Assembly: GCF_000382345.1 (NCBI RefSeq) | Contig: NZ_KB908095.1 | Coordinates: 44,608 to 108,607 of the forward strand | Direction: 5' to 3' | DNA length: 64,000 bases | Origin: Massilia niastensis DSM 21313 | Lineage (GTDB): Bacteria; Pseudomonadota; Gammaproteobacteria; Burkholderiales; Burkholderiaceae_D | In this document: piece by piece, positions 58,184 to 64,000 of the stretch | Layout: the number at the start of each line of letters is the position of its first letter | Numbering within the stretch: the first letter of the stretch is position 1 | Made by a program: the position numbers and the translations under genes | The notes under the pieces: generated by a model | Seen by the model: the letters and a program-made list of their open reading frames with translations, nothing else | Told to the model about the DNA's origin: nothing | The model's database searches: none

Positions 58184-58993
58184 TCAGCCCTTCAGCCCGA
58201 TCACGTCCTGCATGTCGTACAGGCCGCTGGCCTTGCCGGCCAGGAAACGCGCGGCGCGCAGGGAACCGTGGGCGTAGGTCACGCGGCTGCTCGACTTGTG
58301 GGTGATCTCGATGCGCTCGCCGATGCCGGCGAACAGCACCGTGTGGTCGCCGACGATGTCGCCGCCGCGCACGGTGGCGAAACCGATGGTCGACGGATCG
58401 CGCTCGCCGGTCACGCCTTCGCGGCCGTAGACGGCGCATTCCTTCAGGTCGCGGCCCAGCGCGTCGGCGATCACCTCGCCCATCTTCAGGGCGGTGCCCG
58501 ACGGGGCGTCGACCTTGTGGCGGTGGTGGGCCTCGATGATCTCGATGTCATAGCCTTCCGAGAAGCTCCTGGCGGCCATTTCGAGCAGCTTGAGGGTGAC
58601 GTTCACGCCCACGCTCATGTTCGGGGCGAACACCACGCCCACTTTCTCGGCAGCGGCGCGGATCGCGGCCTTGCCGGCGTCGTCGAAGCCGGTGGTGCCG
58701 ATCACCATCTGCTTGCCGTTGGCTGCGCAGTACTCGAGGTGGTGCAAGCTGCCTTCCGGGCGGGTGAAGTCGATCAGCACGTCGGCCCGGGCCAGGGCGG
58801 CCGCCAGGTCGGACTGGATGATCACGCCGGTCAGCTGGCCGGAGAATGCACCGGCGTCGCTGCCGATGAAGGGCGAACCGGCGACGTCGAGGGCGCCCGC
58901 CAGTTCCGCGTCCGGCGCGGCCTGGATGGCTTCGATCAGCATGCGGCCCATGCGGCCGCTGGCGCCGGCAACGGCGATTTTCAAGCTCGTCAT
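58184..58993 (-). CDS. dapB: 4-hydroxy-tetrahydrodipicolinate reductase
   Basis: A 269-residue NAD(P)H enzyme of lysine and diaminopimelate synthesis. It shows the nucleotide motif [18 protein letters not shown] at the N terminus and the substrate motif [20 protein letters not shown] with catalytic His/Lys near 155-165. It lies 12 bp after bamE and 1 bp before the barstar-like gene. Confidence 0.97.
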   Translation of the reverse strand: MTSLKIAVAGASGRMGRMLIEAIQAAPDAELAGALDVAGSPFIGSDAGAFSGQLTGVIIQSDLAAALARADVLIDFTRPEGSLHHLEYCAANGKQMVIGTTGFDDAGKAAIRAAAEKVGVVFAPNMSVGVNVTLKLLEMAARSFSEGYDIEIIEAHHRHKVDAPSGTALKMGEVIADALGRDLKECAVYGREGVTGERDPSTIGFATVRGGDIVGDHTVLFAGIGERIEITHKSSSRVTYAHGSLRAARFLAGKASGLYDMQDVIGLKG

Positions 58994-59005
58994 GACTGGC
59001 TCCGA

Positions 59006-59620
59006 TTACGGTTGGATTGGCGCCGGCGCGTCGCCGGCCTTGACCGGCTGGACCGGACGGGTTTCGGGCTTGGCCTTGCCCGTGGACTTGGCCGGACCGG
59101 CGATGCGGTTGATGTAGTCGCGCTCGCTCGGCAGGTTGCCGCCTTCGAAGCGTTCGACCACGTCGTCCTTGAAGTACACGGTGACGCGGCTGGTGGTCAG
59201 TTCGCCATTGCCGCGCGCGAGGTAGAACGGGTAATCCCAGCGGTCGACGTGGAAGGCGTCGGTCAGCAGCGGCGTGCCCAGCAGGAAACGGACCTGTTCG
59301 CGGGTCTGGCCGACCTTCAGCTGGTTCAGCATTTCCTGGGAGACGAAGTTACCCTGCTGGATGTCGGGACGGAAAGGCGAGAAGACCCAGAAGAACTTCT
59401 GCAGCTTGGTGGCCTGGACGGTTTGCGCGCCCGCGTTGGCGGCCGCGGCGGATTTTTCGGCGTCGGCGGCCGTTGCGGCCGGGTCCGTATTCACCGGCGC
59501 GGCAGGACGCGTCTGGTTACGCCAGGAGGCGCAGCCGGACAGCATCAGCGTGCATGCAAGGCCCGCCGCCAGCGCAGCCCTGGCTGGAAATCGATGAAAT
59601 ACGGCATGTTTGACGCGCAT
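59006..59620 (-). CDS. bamE: outer membrane assembly factor BamE
   Basis: A 204-residue lipoprotein of the Bam complex, which inserts beta-barrel proteins. The signal ends in a lipobox (LMLSGC) with the lipidated Cys30. The SmpA/OmlA core is visible as PDIQQGNFVSQEMLNQLKVGQTREQVRFLLGTPLLTDAFHVDRWDYPF. Long Ala/Pro-rich linkers flank the core on both sides, making it larger than the Escherichia coli protein. It is divergent from fur, with a repeat element between them. Confidence 0.93.
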   Translation of the reverse strand: MRVKHAVFHRFPARAALAAGLACTLMLSGCASWRNQTRPAAPVNTDPAATAADAEKSAAAANAGAQTVQATKLQKFFWVFSPFRPDIQQGNFVSQEMLNQLKVGQTREQVRFLLGTPLLTDAFHVDRWDYPFYLARGNGELTTSRVTVYFKDDVVERFEGGNLPSERDYINRIAGPAKSTGKAKPETRPVQPVKAGDAPAPIQP

Positions 59621-59640
59621 AGATAACCTCAAAACGTTGG

Positions 59641-59774
59641 GGGAACCTCGAAAAACCGTAGCGAGCGGCAGCACTGTTGGCCGAGAAGCGCAGCTGTACG
59701 AGAGTACAGCGAGCATCGCAGGCCTGGGCGGCCCCGCCGACAGCGCAATGCGTAGCAGGTTTTTCGAGGTTCCC
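59641..59774. repeat. MITE-like repeat with 17-bp terminal inverted repeats
   Basis: GGGAACCTCGAAAAACC (59641-59657) is the exact reverse complement of 59758-59774. Inside lies a perfect hairpin GCTGTAC-GAGA-GTACAGC (59693-59710), followed by GAGCATCGCAGGCCTGGGCGGC. No convincing coding frame. The same plan (terminal repeats, a central hairpin, then a CGAGCA-N-CGC stretch) is seen at 9896-10054. It fills the divergent promoter region of bamE and fur. Confidence 0.62.
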
Positions 59775-59835
59775 TTGAGCGGGAGCTCCAAAACGCTATA
59801 TCATAAAGCACTCTGCCAATATACGAGTAACAAAC

Positions 59836-60267
59836 ATGAGCAACAACCCGACCGACCTGAAGGCCAGTGGCCTGAAGGCCACCCTGCCGCGACTGAAAAT
59901 CCTGGAAATTTTCCAGAACAGCGCAGTACGGCATCTGACGGCGGAAGATGTCTACAAAATCCTGCTGGCTGACAACATGGATGTGGGGCTGGCGACGGTC
60001 TACCGCGTGCTGACCCAGTTCGAGCAGGCCGGCCTGCTGAACCGCAACCACTTCGAAACCGGCAAGGCCATCTATGAGCTGAACGCCGGTTCGCACCACG
60101 ATCACCTGGTCTGCCTCGACTGCGGCCATGTCGAGGAGTTCTTCGACGAGGAGATCGAATCGCGCCAGCACAAGATCGCCGTCGAACGCGGCTTCAAGAT
60201 CGCGGAGCATGCGCTGGCCATCTACGGCAACTGCGTCAAGCCGAACTGCCCGCGTAAACAGCACTAA
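59836..60267 (+). CDS. fur: ferric uptake regulator Fur
   Basis: A 143-residue iron-sensing repressor. The N-terminal winged helix contains LKATLPRLKILEIFQNSAVRHLTAEDVYKILLADNMDVGLATVYRVL. The metal sites are visible in the C-terminal half as HHDHLVCLDCGHVEEF, and a second CxxC-like pair lies in YGNCVKPNCPRK at the end. It is divergent from bamE. No clear Fur box is seen in its own promoter, which is partly occupied by the repeat element. Confidence 0.97.
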   Translation: MSNNPTDLKASGLKATLPRLKILEIFQNSAVRHLTAEDVYKILLADNMDVGLATVYRVLTQFEQAGLLNRNHFETGKAIYELNAGSHHDHLVCLDCGHVEEFFDEEIESRQHKIAVERGFKIAEHALAIYGNCVKPNCPRKQH

Positions 60268-60304
60268 GCAGCACCAAGTCGCACCCGACGGCTTTCCCGT
60301 CCCC

Positions 60305-60330
60305 AGCACGCTTCCAGGGCGTGCTTTTTT
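60305..60330 (+). terminator. intrinsic terminator of fur
   Basis: AGCACGC and GCGTGCT form a 7-bp stem around TTCCAGG, followed by six T on the plus strand, about 40 bp beyond the fur stop codon and just before the convergent hrcA stop. Confidence 0.85.
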
Positions 60331-61345
60331 ACGGCTGGCTCAGCGCGTTCGACAGCAACTTCGCCGTAATATCGACAATCGGGATGACGCGCTCGTAGGC
60401 CATGCGCGTCGGCCCGATCACCCCGAGCGTCCCCACGATCCGGCCGTTGACCTCGTAGGGCGCGGCCACCACGCTCATTTCCTCCATCGGCACCAGCTTC
60501 GATTCGCCGCCGATGAAGATCTGGATCCCGCCCGCCTTGCTCGACACGTCGAGCAGCTGCATCAGGCCGGTCTTCTGCTCGAACATCTCGAACATCTGGC
60601 GCAGCGAGCTCATGTTCGACGACAGGTCCGACACCGACAGCAGGTTGCGCTCGCCGGAAATCACCATGTCGTCCCCCTCGGCCATCGCCTCGCTGCCGGC
60701 TTCGACCGCCGCCTGCATCAGGCGTCCCATGTCGTCGCGCAGCTGGCGCAGCTCGCCGGTCAGGCGGCCGCGCACCTGGTCGAAGCTCAGCCCGGCGTAG
60801 TTCTGGTTCAGGTAGTTGGCCGACTGGGTCAGCTGGGCCGGCGTGTAGTCGACGTCGGTCAGCAGCAGCCGGTTCTGGACGTCGCCGCGCGGATCGACGA
60901 TGACCAGCAGGATGCGCTTCTCGGACAGGCGCAGGAATTCGATCTGCTGGAACACCGATTCGCGGCGCGGGCTCTGCACCACGCCGGCGAACTGGGACAG
61001 CGAGGACAGCATCTGGGCCGCGTTCGCGATGATCTTCTGCGGCTGCTGGAACGGCAGGCGCATGCGCTCGGCGTCGACCGTCTTGTCGTCGAGGTGGCGC
61101 ACGGTCAGCAGGGTATCGACGAACAGGCGGTAGCCGCGCGGGGTCGGGATGCGGCCGGCCGAGGTGTGCGGGCTGGAGACATAGCCCATTTCCTCGAGGT
61201 CGGCCATGATGTTGCGGATCGTCGCCGGCGACAGGTCGAGGCCGGAAATCTTCGACAGCGCGCGTGAGCCTACCGGCTGGCCGTCGGCGATATAGCGTTC
61301 GACAAGCGCTTTCAGCAGGGTTTGGGCACGATGATCGATTGACAT
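60329..61345 (-). CDS. hrcA: heat-inducible transcription repressor HrcA
   Basis: A 338-residue repressor that binds CIRCE elements, typically before groESL. The N-terminal winged helix reads [55 protein letters not shown], followed by [21 protein letters not shown]. It is located far from dnaK here, and no CIRCE sequence is seen anywhere in the window, so its targets lie outside. It lies downstream of a HAD phosphatase gene on the same strand. Confidence 0.96.
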   Translation of the reverse strand: MSIDHRAQTLLKALVERYIADGQPVGSRALSKISGLDLSPATIRNIMADLEEMGYVSSPHTSAGRIPTPRGYRLFVDTLLTVRHLDDKTVDAERMRLPFQQPQKIIANAAQMLSSLSQFAGVVQSPRRESVFQQIEFLRLSEKRILLVIVDPRGDVQNRLLLTDVDYTPAQLTQSANYLNQNYAGLSFDQVRGRLTGELRQLRDDMGRLMQAAVEAGSEAMAEGDDMVISGERNLLSVSDLSSNMSSLRQMFEMFEQKTGLMQLLDVSSKAGGIQIFIGGESKLVPMEEMSVVAAPYEVNGRIVGTLGVIGPTRMAYERVIPIVDITAKLLSNALSQP

Positions 61346-61435
61346 GGTTCTTGATTCTTGGGAGCAAAAAGCTTTGCGCTGATCATATTGTACGTTGGGA
61401 CGCAGCCCGTCAGCGCAAGGATTGTGTGCGCCGGA

Positions 61436-62140
61436 TCAGCCATGTTCCTGTTGCAGCCAGCTCAGCAGCTCATCCAGGCTGCTCACTTCGCCGTCCGGCC
61501 GCACCTCGTGTGCGAGCTCGTTGACCTGGCCGATGCGGTTCATCCAGACCGCGCGCAAGCCGGCGCGCTGGGCGCCCTGCACGTCGAGCAGCAGGTTGTC
61601 GCCGACATACACGGCCTCCCCGGGCGCCACGTCCAGCGCCTCGCAGCCGGCCAGGAAGATCGCCGGATCGGGCTTGGCCACGCCGAGCCGGGGCGCCGAG
61701 ACCGAGCCGTGGAAATGGCGCGACAGTCCGATCGTCTCCAGGTCGGCATTGCCGTTGGTGATGGAACCGATCCGCACCCGGCTCTTCAGGCGCAGCAGTC
61801 CCGGCAATACATCGTCATAGGGAATCACGGCGTTGCGCGCCGCGAAGAACTCGACCATCGCCAGTTCCACCTTGCCGACATCCTCGCCGGCCTGCTCGAA
61901 CGCGGCGATCAGGCCGGCGCGCCGCAGCGCGCCCAGGTCGAGCTCGAATTCCGGCCGCCGCGCCAGCAGTTCCAGCCTGGCCTGGCGCAGGGTGTCGATC
62001 GTGTACTGCCGGACCACCCGCGGCGCATGCTCGGCCAGCCATGCATAGAGAATTTTCTCGGCCTCAATGATGACCGGCGCGATCGGCCACAAAGTGTCGT
62101 CTAAATCGAACAGAACGGCTTTCGGCCAGGGTCTCGTCAT
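61436..62140 (-). CDS. HAD-family hydrolase
   Basis: A 234-residue haloacid-dehalogenase-type phosphatase. Motif I is AVLFDLDDTLWP with the nucleophile Asp11 and Asp13; motif II is IGSITNGNADL, and motif IV is VGDNLLLDVQGAQRAG. The cap resembles pyrimidine 5'-nucleotidase/YjjG-like enzymes, but the substrate cannot be fixed. It precedes hrcA by 90 bp. Confidence 0.9.
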   Translation of the reverse strand: MTRPWPKAVLFDLDDTLWPIAPVIIEAEKILYAWLAEHAPRVVRQYTIDTLRQARLELLARRPEFELDLGALRRAGLIAAFEQAGEDVGKVELAMVEFFAARNAVIPYDDVLPGLLRLKSRVRIGSITNGNADLETIGLSRHFHGSVSAPRLGVAKPDPAIFLAGCEALDVAPGEAVYVGDNLLLDVQGAQRAGLRAVWMNRIGQVNELAHEVRPDGEVSSLDELLSWLQQEHG

Positions 62141-62330
62141 AGTGCGTGGGGGTAGGATGGGAAGGCGCTTCCAGCATAGCGAGCCGCTCCCCGAAAATCA
62201 ATCATACCCGGCCGTTACACCGTGATACAAAGGCAAATAGACCTGCTGCTTGGCAAATGCACTAAAATGTTGGGCGATTTGTCTATCCAACTGCGCTGCC
62301 GCGCATTCCCGCTGATCTTTTGGAGAAATT

Positions 62331-62918
62331 ATGAAGAGTTCCTACCTGCGTGCCGGCGCCGCGCTGGCCTGCACGCTCGCCCTGTCCGCCTGCGGTGGCG
62401 GCGACGGCGAGCTGGTGCTGGGTGGCTCCTTTGCCGGTGTCACGAAGACGGGCCTGGTCCTGACCAACAATGGCGGTTCCGACTACGCCGTCCCGGTGCC
62501 GGCGAATAGCACCGGCGCCGGCACCTTCGCGTTCCCGACCCTGGTCTCGACCGACGACCAGTACAACGTCGAGGTCAAGGCGCGCCCGTCGAACACCGAG
62601 ACCTGCGAAGTGCGCCAGGGCCGCGGCCGCGCAGCCTTCCACGTCCAGACCGTCCAGGTCATCTGCACCATCAAGACCCACGAGCTGAAGGGAACCATTA
62701 CCGGCCTCAAGGGCGAACTGGTCCTGGTCAACGGCGCCGATCGCCAGACGCTCGGCGCCGGCGCGACCTCGTTCACCATGGCCAAGGTGTCCGAAGACGC
62801 CGCCTATGGCGTCGCGGTCCTGCAGCAACCTGCCAACCAGTCCTGCACCGTCGCCAATGGCAGCGGCACCATGGGCGCCAACGACGTCACCAACGTGGTC
62901 GTCACCTGCGCCCCTTAA
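62331..62918 (+). CDS. lipoprotein with two beta-rich repeats
   Basis: A 195-residue lipoprotein with lipobox LSAC and lipidated Cys21, followed by GGGDGE. Two ~80-residue repeats follow, each with the pattern GGSFAGVTKTGLVLTNNGG...FAFPT...YNVEVKARPSNTETCEV....VQVICT (second copy LKGTITGLKGELVLVNGADR...QTCTVANGSGTMGANDVTNVVVTCAP, given in parts). The paired cysteines suggest a disulfide in each repeat. It is a paralogue of the next gene, 19 bp downstream. Function unknown. Confidence 0.75.
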   Translation: MKSSYLRAGAALACTLALSACGGGDGELVLGGSFAGVTKTGLVLTNNGGSDYAVPVPANSTGAGTFAFPTLVSTDDQYNVEVKARPSNTETCEVRQGRGRAAFHVQTVQVICTIKTHELKGTITGLKGELVLVNGADRQTLGAGATSFTMAKVSEDAAYGVAVLQQPANQSCTVANGSGTMGANDVTNVVVTCAP

Positions 62919-62937
62919 TTCTCCTGGAGCAAACCGA

Positions 62938-63573
62938 ATGAAGTCTTCCCTGATCCGTCCGGCGCTCGCGCTGACGCTGGCCCTGGGTCTCGCCGCGTGT
63001 GGTGGCGGTAGCGACAAAGCCGAGTTCACGGTGGCCGGCACCATCGGCGGCCTGGTCTATCCTGACCTGGTTCTGATTAATGGCGGCACGAGAATCAATG
63101 TTGCGCCGCCGGCCAAGGCCGGCGATCCGGTGACCTTTGCATTCCCGAACAAGCTGGAATACGGCGATGAGTACCACGTCCTGATCGATCGCCAGCCGCA
63201 ACACCAGACCTGCGAGTTCCCCGGCACCTTCACCAACGACCTGATCAACAAGGATACCGCCGGCCGCCTGGCGCGGATCAATGTCATCGTCAATTGCTTC
63301 ATCAATGACTTTGCCATCGGCGGCAAGATCAGCGGCCTGACCGTCGACGGACTGCAACTGGCGAACGGCAGCACCACCGGCATCCTGACCCTGACCAAGA
63401 ACGCGACCACGTTCGACTATGCGATGCCGCTGGAGGTTCCCTACAACGTGAGCTATGGCGTGACCGTGGTCAAGCAACCGGACGGCCTGGTGTGCACCGT
63501 GTCGAACCCGACCGGCGTCATGGGCGACGCGCCGGTGACCAACATCAACGTCAACTGCGTACCGCGCACCTGA
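62938..63573 (+). CDS. second lipoprotein with two beta-rich repeats
   Basis: A 211-residue lipoprotein with lipobox LAAC and lipidated Cys21, then GGGSDK. Two repeats match those of the preceding gene: VAGTIGGLVYPDLVLINGG...TFAFPN...QHQTCEF and IGGKISGLTVDGLQLANGS...YGVTVVKQPDGLVCTVSNPTGVMGDAPVTNINVNC (in parts). GGAG precedes the ATG at 62938. The pair arose by duplication and is probably one operon, closed by the terminator at 63696-63721. Function unknown. Confidence 0.75.
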   Translation: MKSSLIRPALALTLALGLAACGGGSDKAEFTVAGTIGGLVYPDLVLINGGTRINVAPPAKAGDPVTFAFPNKLEYGDEYHVLIDRQPQHQTCEFPGTFTNDLINKDTAGRLARINVIVNCFINDFAIGGKISGLTVDGLQLANGSTTGILTLTKNATTFDYAMPLEVPYNVSYGVTVVKQPDGLVCTVSNPTGVMGDAPVTNINVNCVPRT

Positions 63574-63695
63574 GCTCATCAGTTATACGCAATTCTTATG
63601 TCGAGTATTTGAAAGGGAAATTGGACTTATATGCTGTAGCGCAGCATACTAACTCCTGTCTCCTCCAACTCTCCTCAGAAAAGAATTGGATTTCA

Positions 63696-63721
63696 GCCCG
63701 CCTCCCGGCGGGCTTTTTTTT
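63696..63721 (+). terminator. intrinsic terminator of the lipoprotein pair
   Basis: GCCCGCC (63696-63702) and GGCGGGC (63707-63713) pair around TCCC and are followed by eight T on the plus strand. It separates the lipoprotein operon from the transposase gene. Confidence 0.9.
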
Positions 63722-63727
63722 GGTTCA

Positions 63728-64000
63728 TCACGGATTTCCGGGAAACGCGGCTTTGATCTTGAGGAAAAAGAAGTCGCTATCCCGGTAGCCATAGGCCATC
63801 CGCTTCATCACCTTGATACGGTTGTTGATGCCCTCGAGCTGGCCGGTATGCATCGGCCAGCGCAGCCGCGCTGCGATGCCTCGCCAGTAGGGTTTTAACT
63901 TGGTGGCGAATTTCCTTAGCGGCTCGATCCCGCTGTCGTTTGCCATCTTCAGCCAGCTTCGCCAGGCGCGCAGCCACTGCCACCCGCCGGATGTCTGCCA
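63728..64000 (-). mobile_element. transposase, C-terminal 90 residues (gene cut by window edge)
   Basis: An open minus-strand frame continues past the right edge. Its residues include PYWRGIAARLRWPMHTGQLEGINNRIKVMKRMAYGYRDSDFFFLKIKAAFPG, which I recognise as the end of a DDE transposase of the ISL3 type (the Glu of the catalytic triad lies in LEGINNRIK). The stop codon lies 6 bp from the terminator at 63696-63721, so the insertion-sequence end is close, but no terminal repeat can be confirmed with only one end visible. Confidence 0.8.

Noticed and set aside
59775..59835. Fur box in the fur promoter
   Set aside because: The short gap shows no GATAAT-type triple repeat; autoregulation is not supported by sequence.
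61346..61435. Possible CIRCE element near hrcA
   Set aside because: No TTAGCACTC-N9-GAGTGCTAA or near match was found here or before grpE, dnaK and dnaJ.

Overview
The window reads as chromosomal DNA of a high-GC betaproteobacterium of the Oxalobacteraceae, most like Massilia/Telluria/Duganella. The taxonomic cues are a PEP-CTERM exported protein at the left edge, grpE-dnaK-dnaJ with good sigma-32 promoters plus a separate hrcA, the fur / bamE-dapB divergent pair, leuS-lptE-holA-proA in one run, and pcm-rhodanese-tolC. This is inferred from gene content and order; no database search was possible.

Layout. 1-8.7 kb: PEP-CTERM tail, S41 peptidase, succinate-semialdehyde dehydrogenase, MazG-type pyrophosphohydrolase, carbonic anhydrase and the heat-shock operon grpE-dnaK-dnaJ. 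8.7-15.8 kb: ferrochelatase, Ohr, a nadK-recN pair behind a perfect LexA box, a DUF3667-like membrane protein, OsmC and glyoxalase I. 16-21.9 kb: a type VI secretion (T6SS) cargo module of vgrG, a 520-residue putative effector, a 369-residue putative immunity protein and a truncated second immunity copy. The genes after vgrG are clearly poorer in GC than their surroundings. 21.95-28.1 kb: FMN riboswitch and ribB, then tolC, rhodanese, pcm, a TetR regulator, an SDR enzyme and small proteins. 28.1-38.7 kb: uppP, recQ, a LytTR two-component pair, trmB, an aspartoacylase-like protein, a Tat-signal aldo-keto reductase, an Asp-box exported protein and tRNA-Gly(CCC). 38.8-48.9 kb: TraB/GumN protein, a UdgX / radical-SAM DNA-repair pair behind a second LexA box, then a signalling run of HDOD-GAF-kinase, REC-PAS-GGDEF-EAL and a 13-repeat SEL1 protein. 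49-62.1 kb: housekeeping (MFS pump, rRNA methyltransferase, HemJ/CopD-like protein, proA, holA, lptE, leuS, barstar-like protein, dapB, bamE, fur, hrcA, HAD phosphatase). 62.3-64 kb: two paralogous repeat lipoproteins and the 3' end of a transposase gene cut by the window edge.

How the genes work together. DNA maintenance is prominent (recN, recQ, holA, udgX and its radical-SAM partner), and two of these units carry CTGT-N8-ACAG LexA operators, so they are probably part of the SOS regulon. Protein-quality genes carry sigma-32 promoters. The best candidate for something not yet described is the T6SS effector/immunity unit, whose toxin C terminus I can only loosely connect to NAD-acting toxin folds. 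The SOS-controlled UdgX/radical-SAM operon comes next. Two ~135-160 bp repeats with terminal inverted repeats and a central hairpin (9.9 kb and 59.7 kb) look like small non-autonomous mobile elements.
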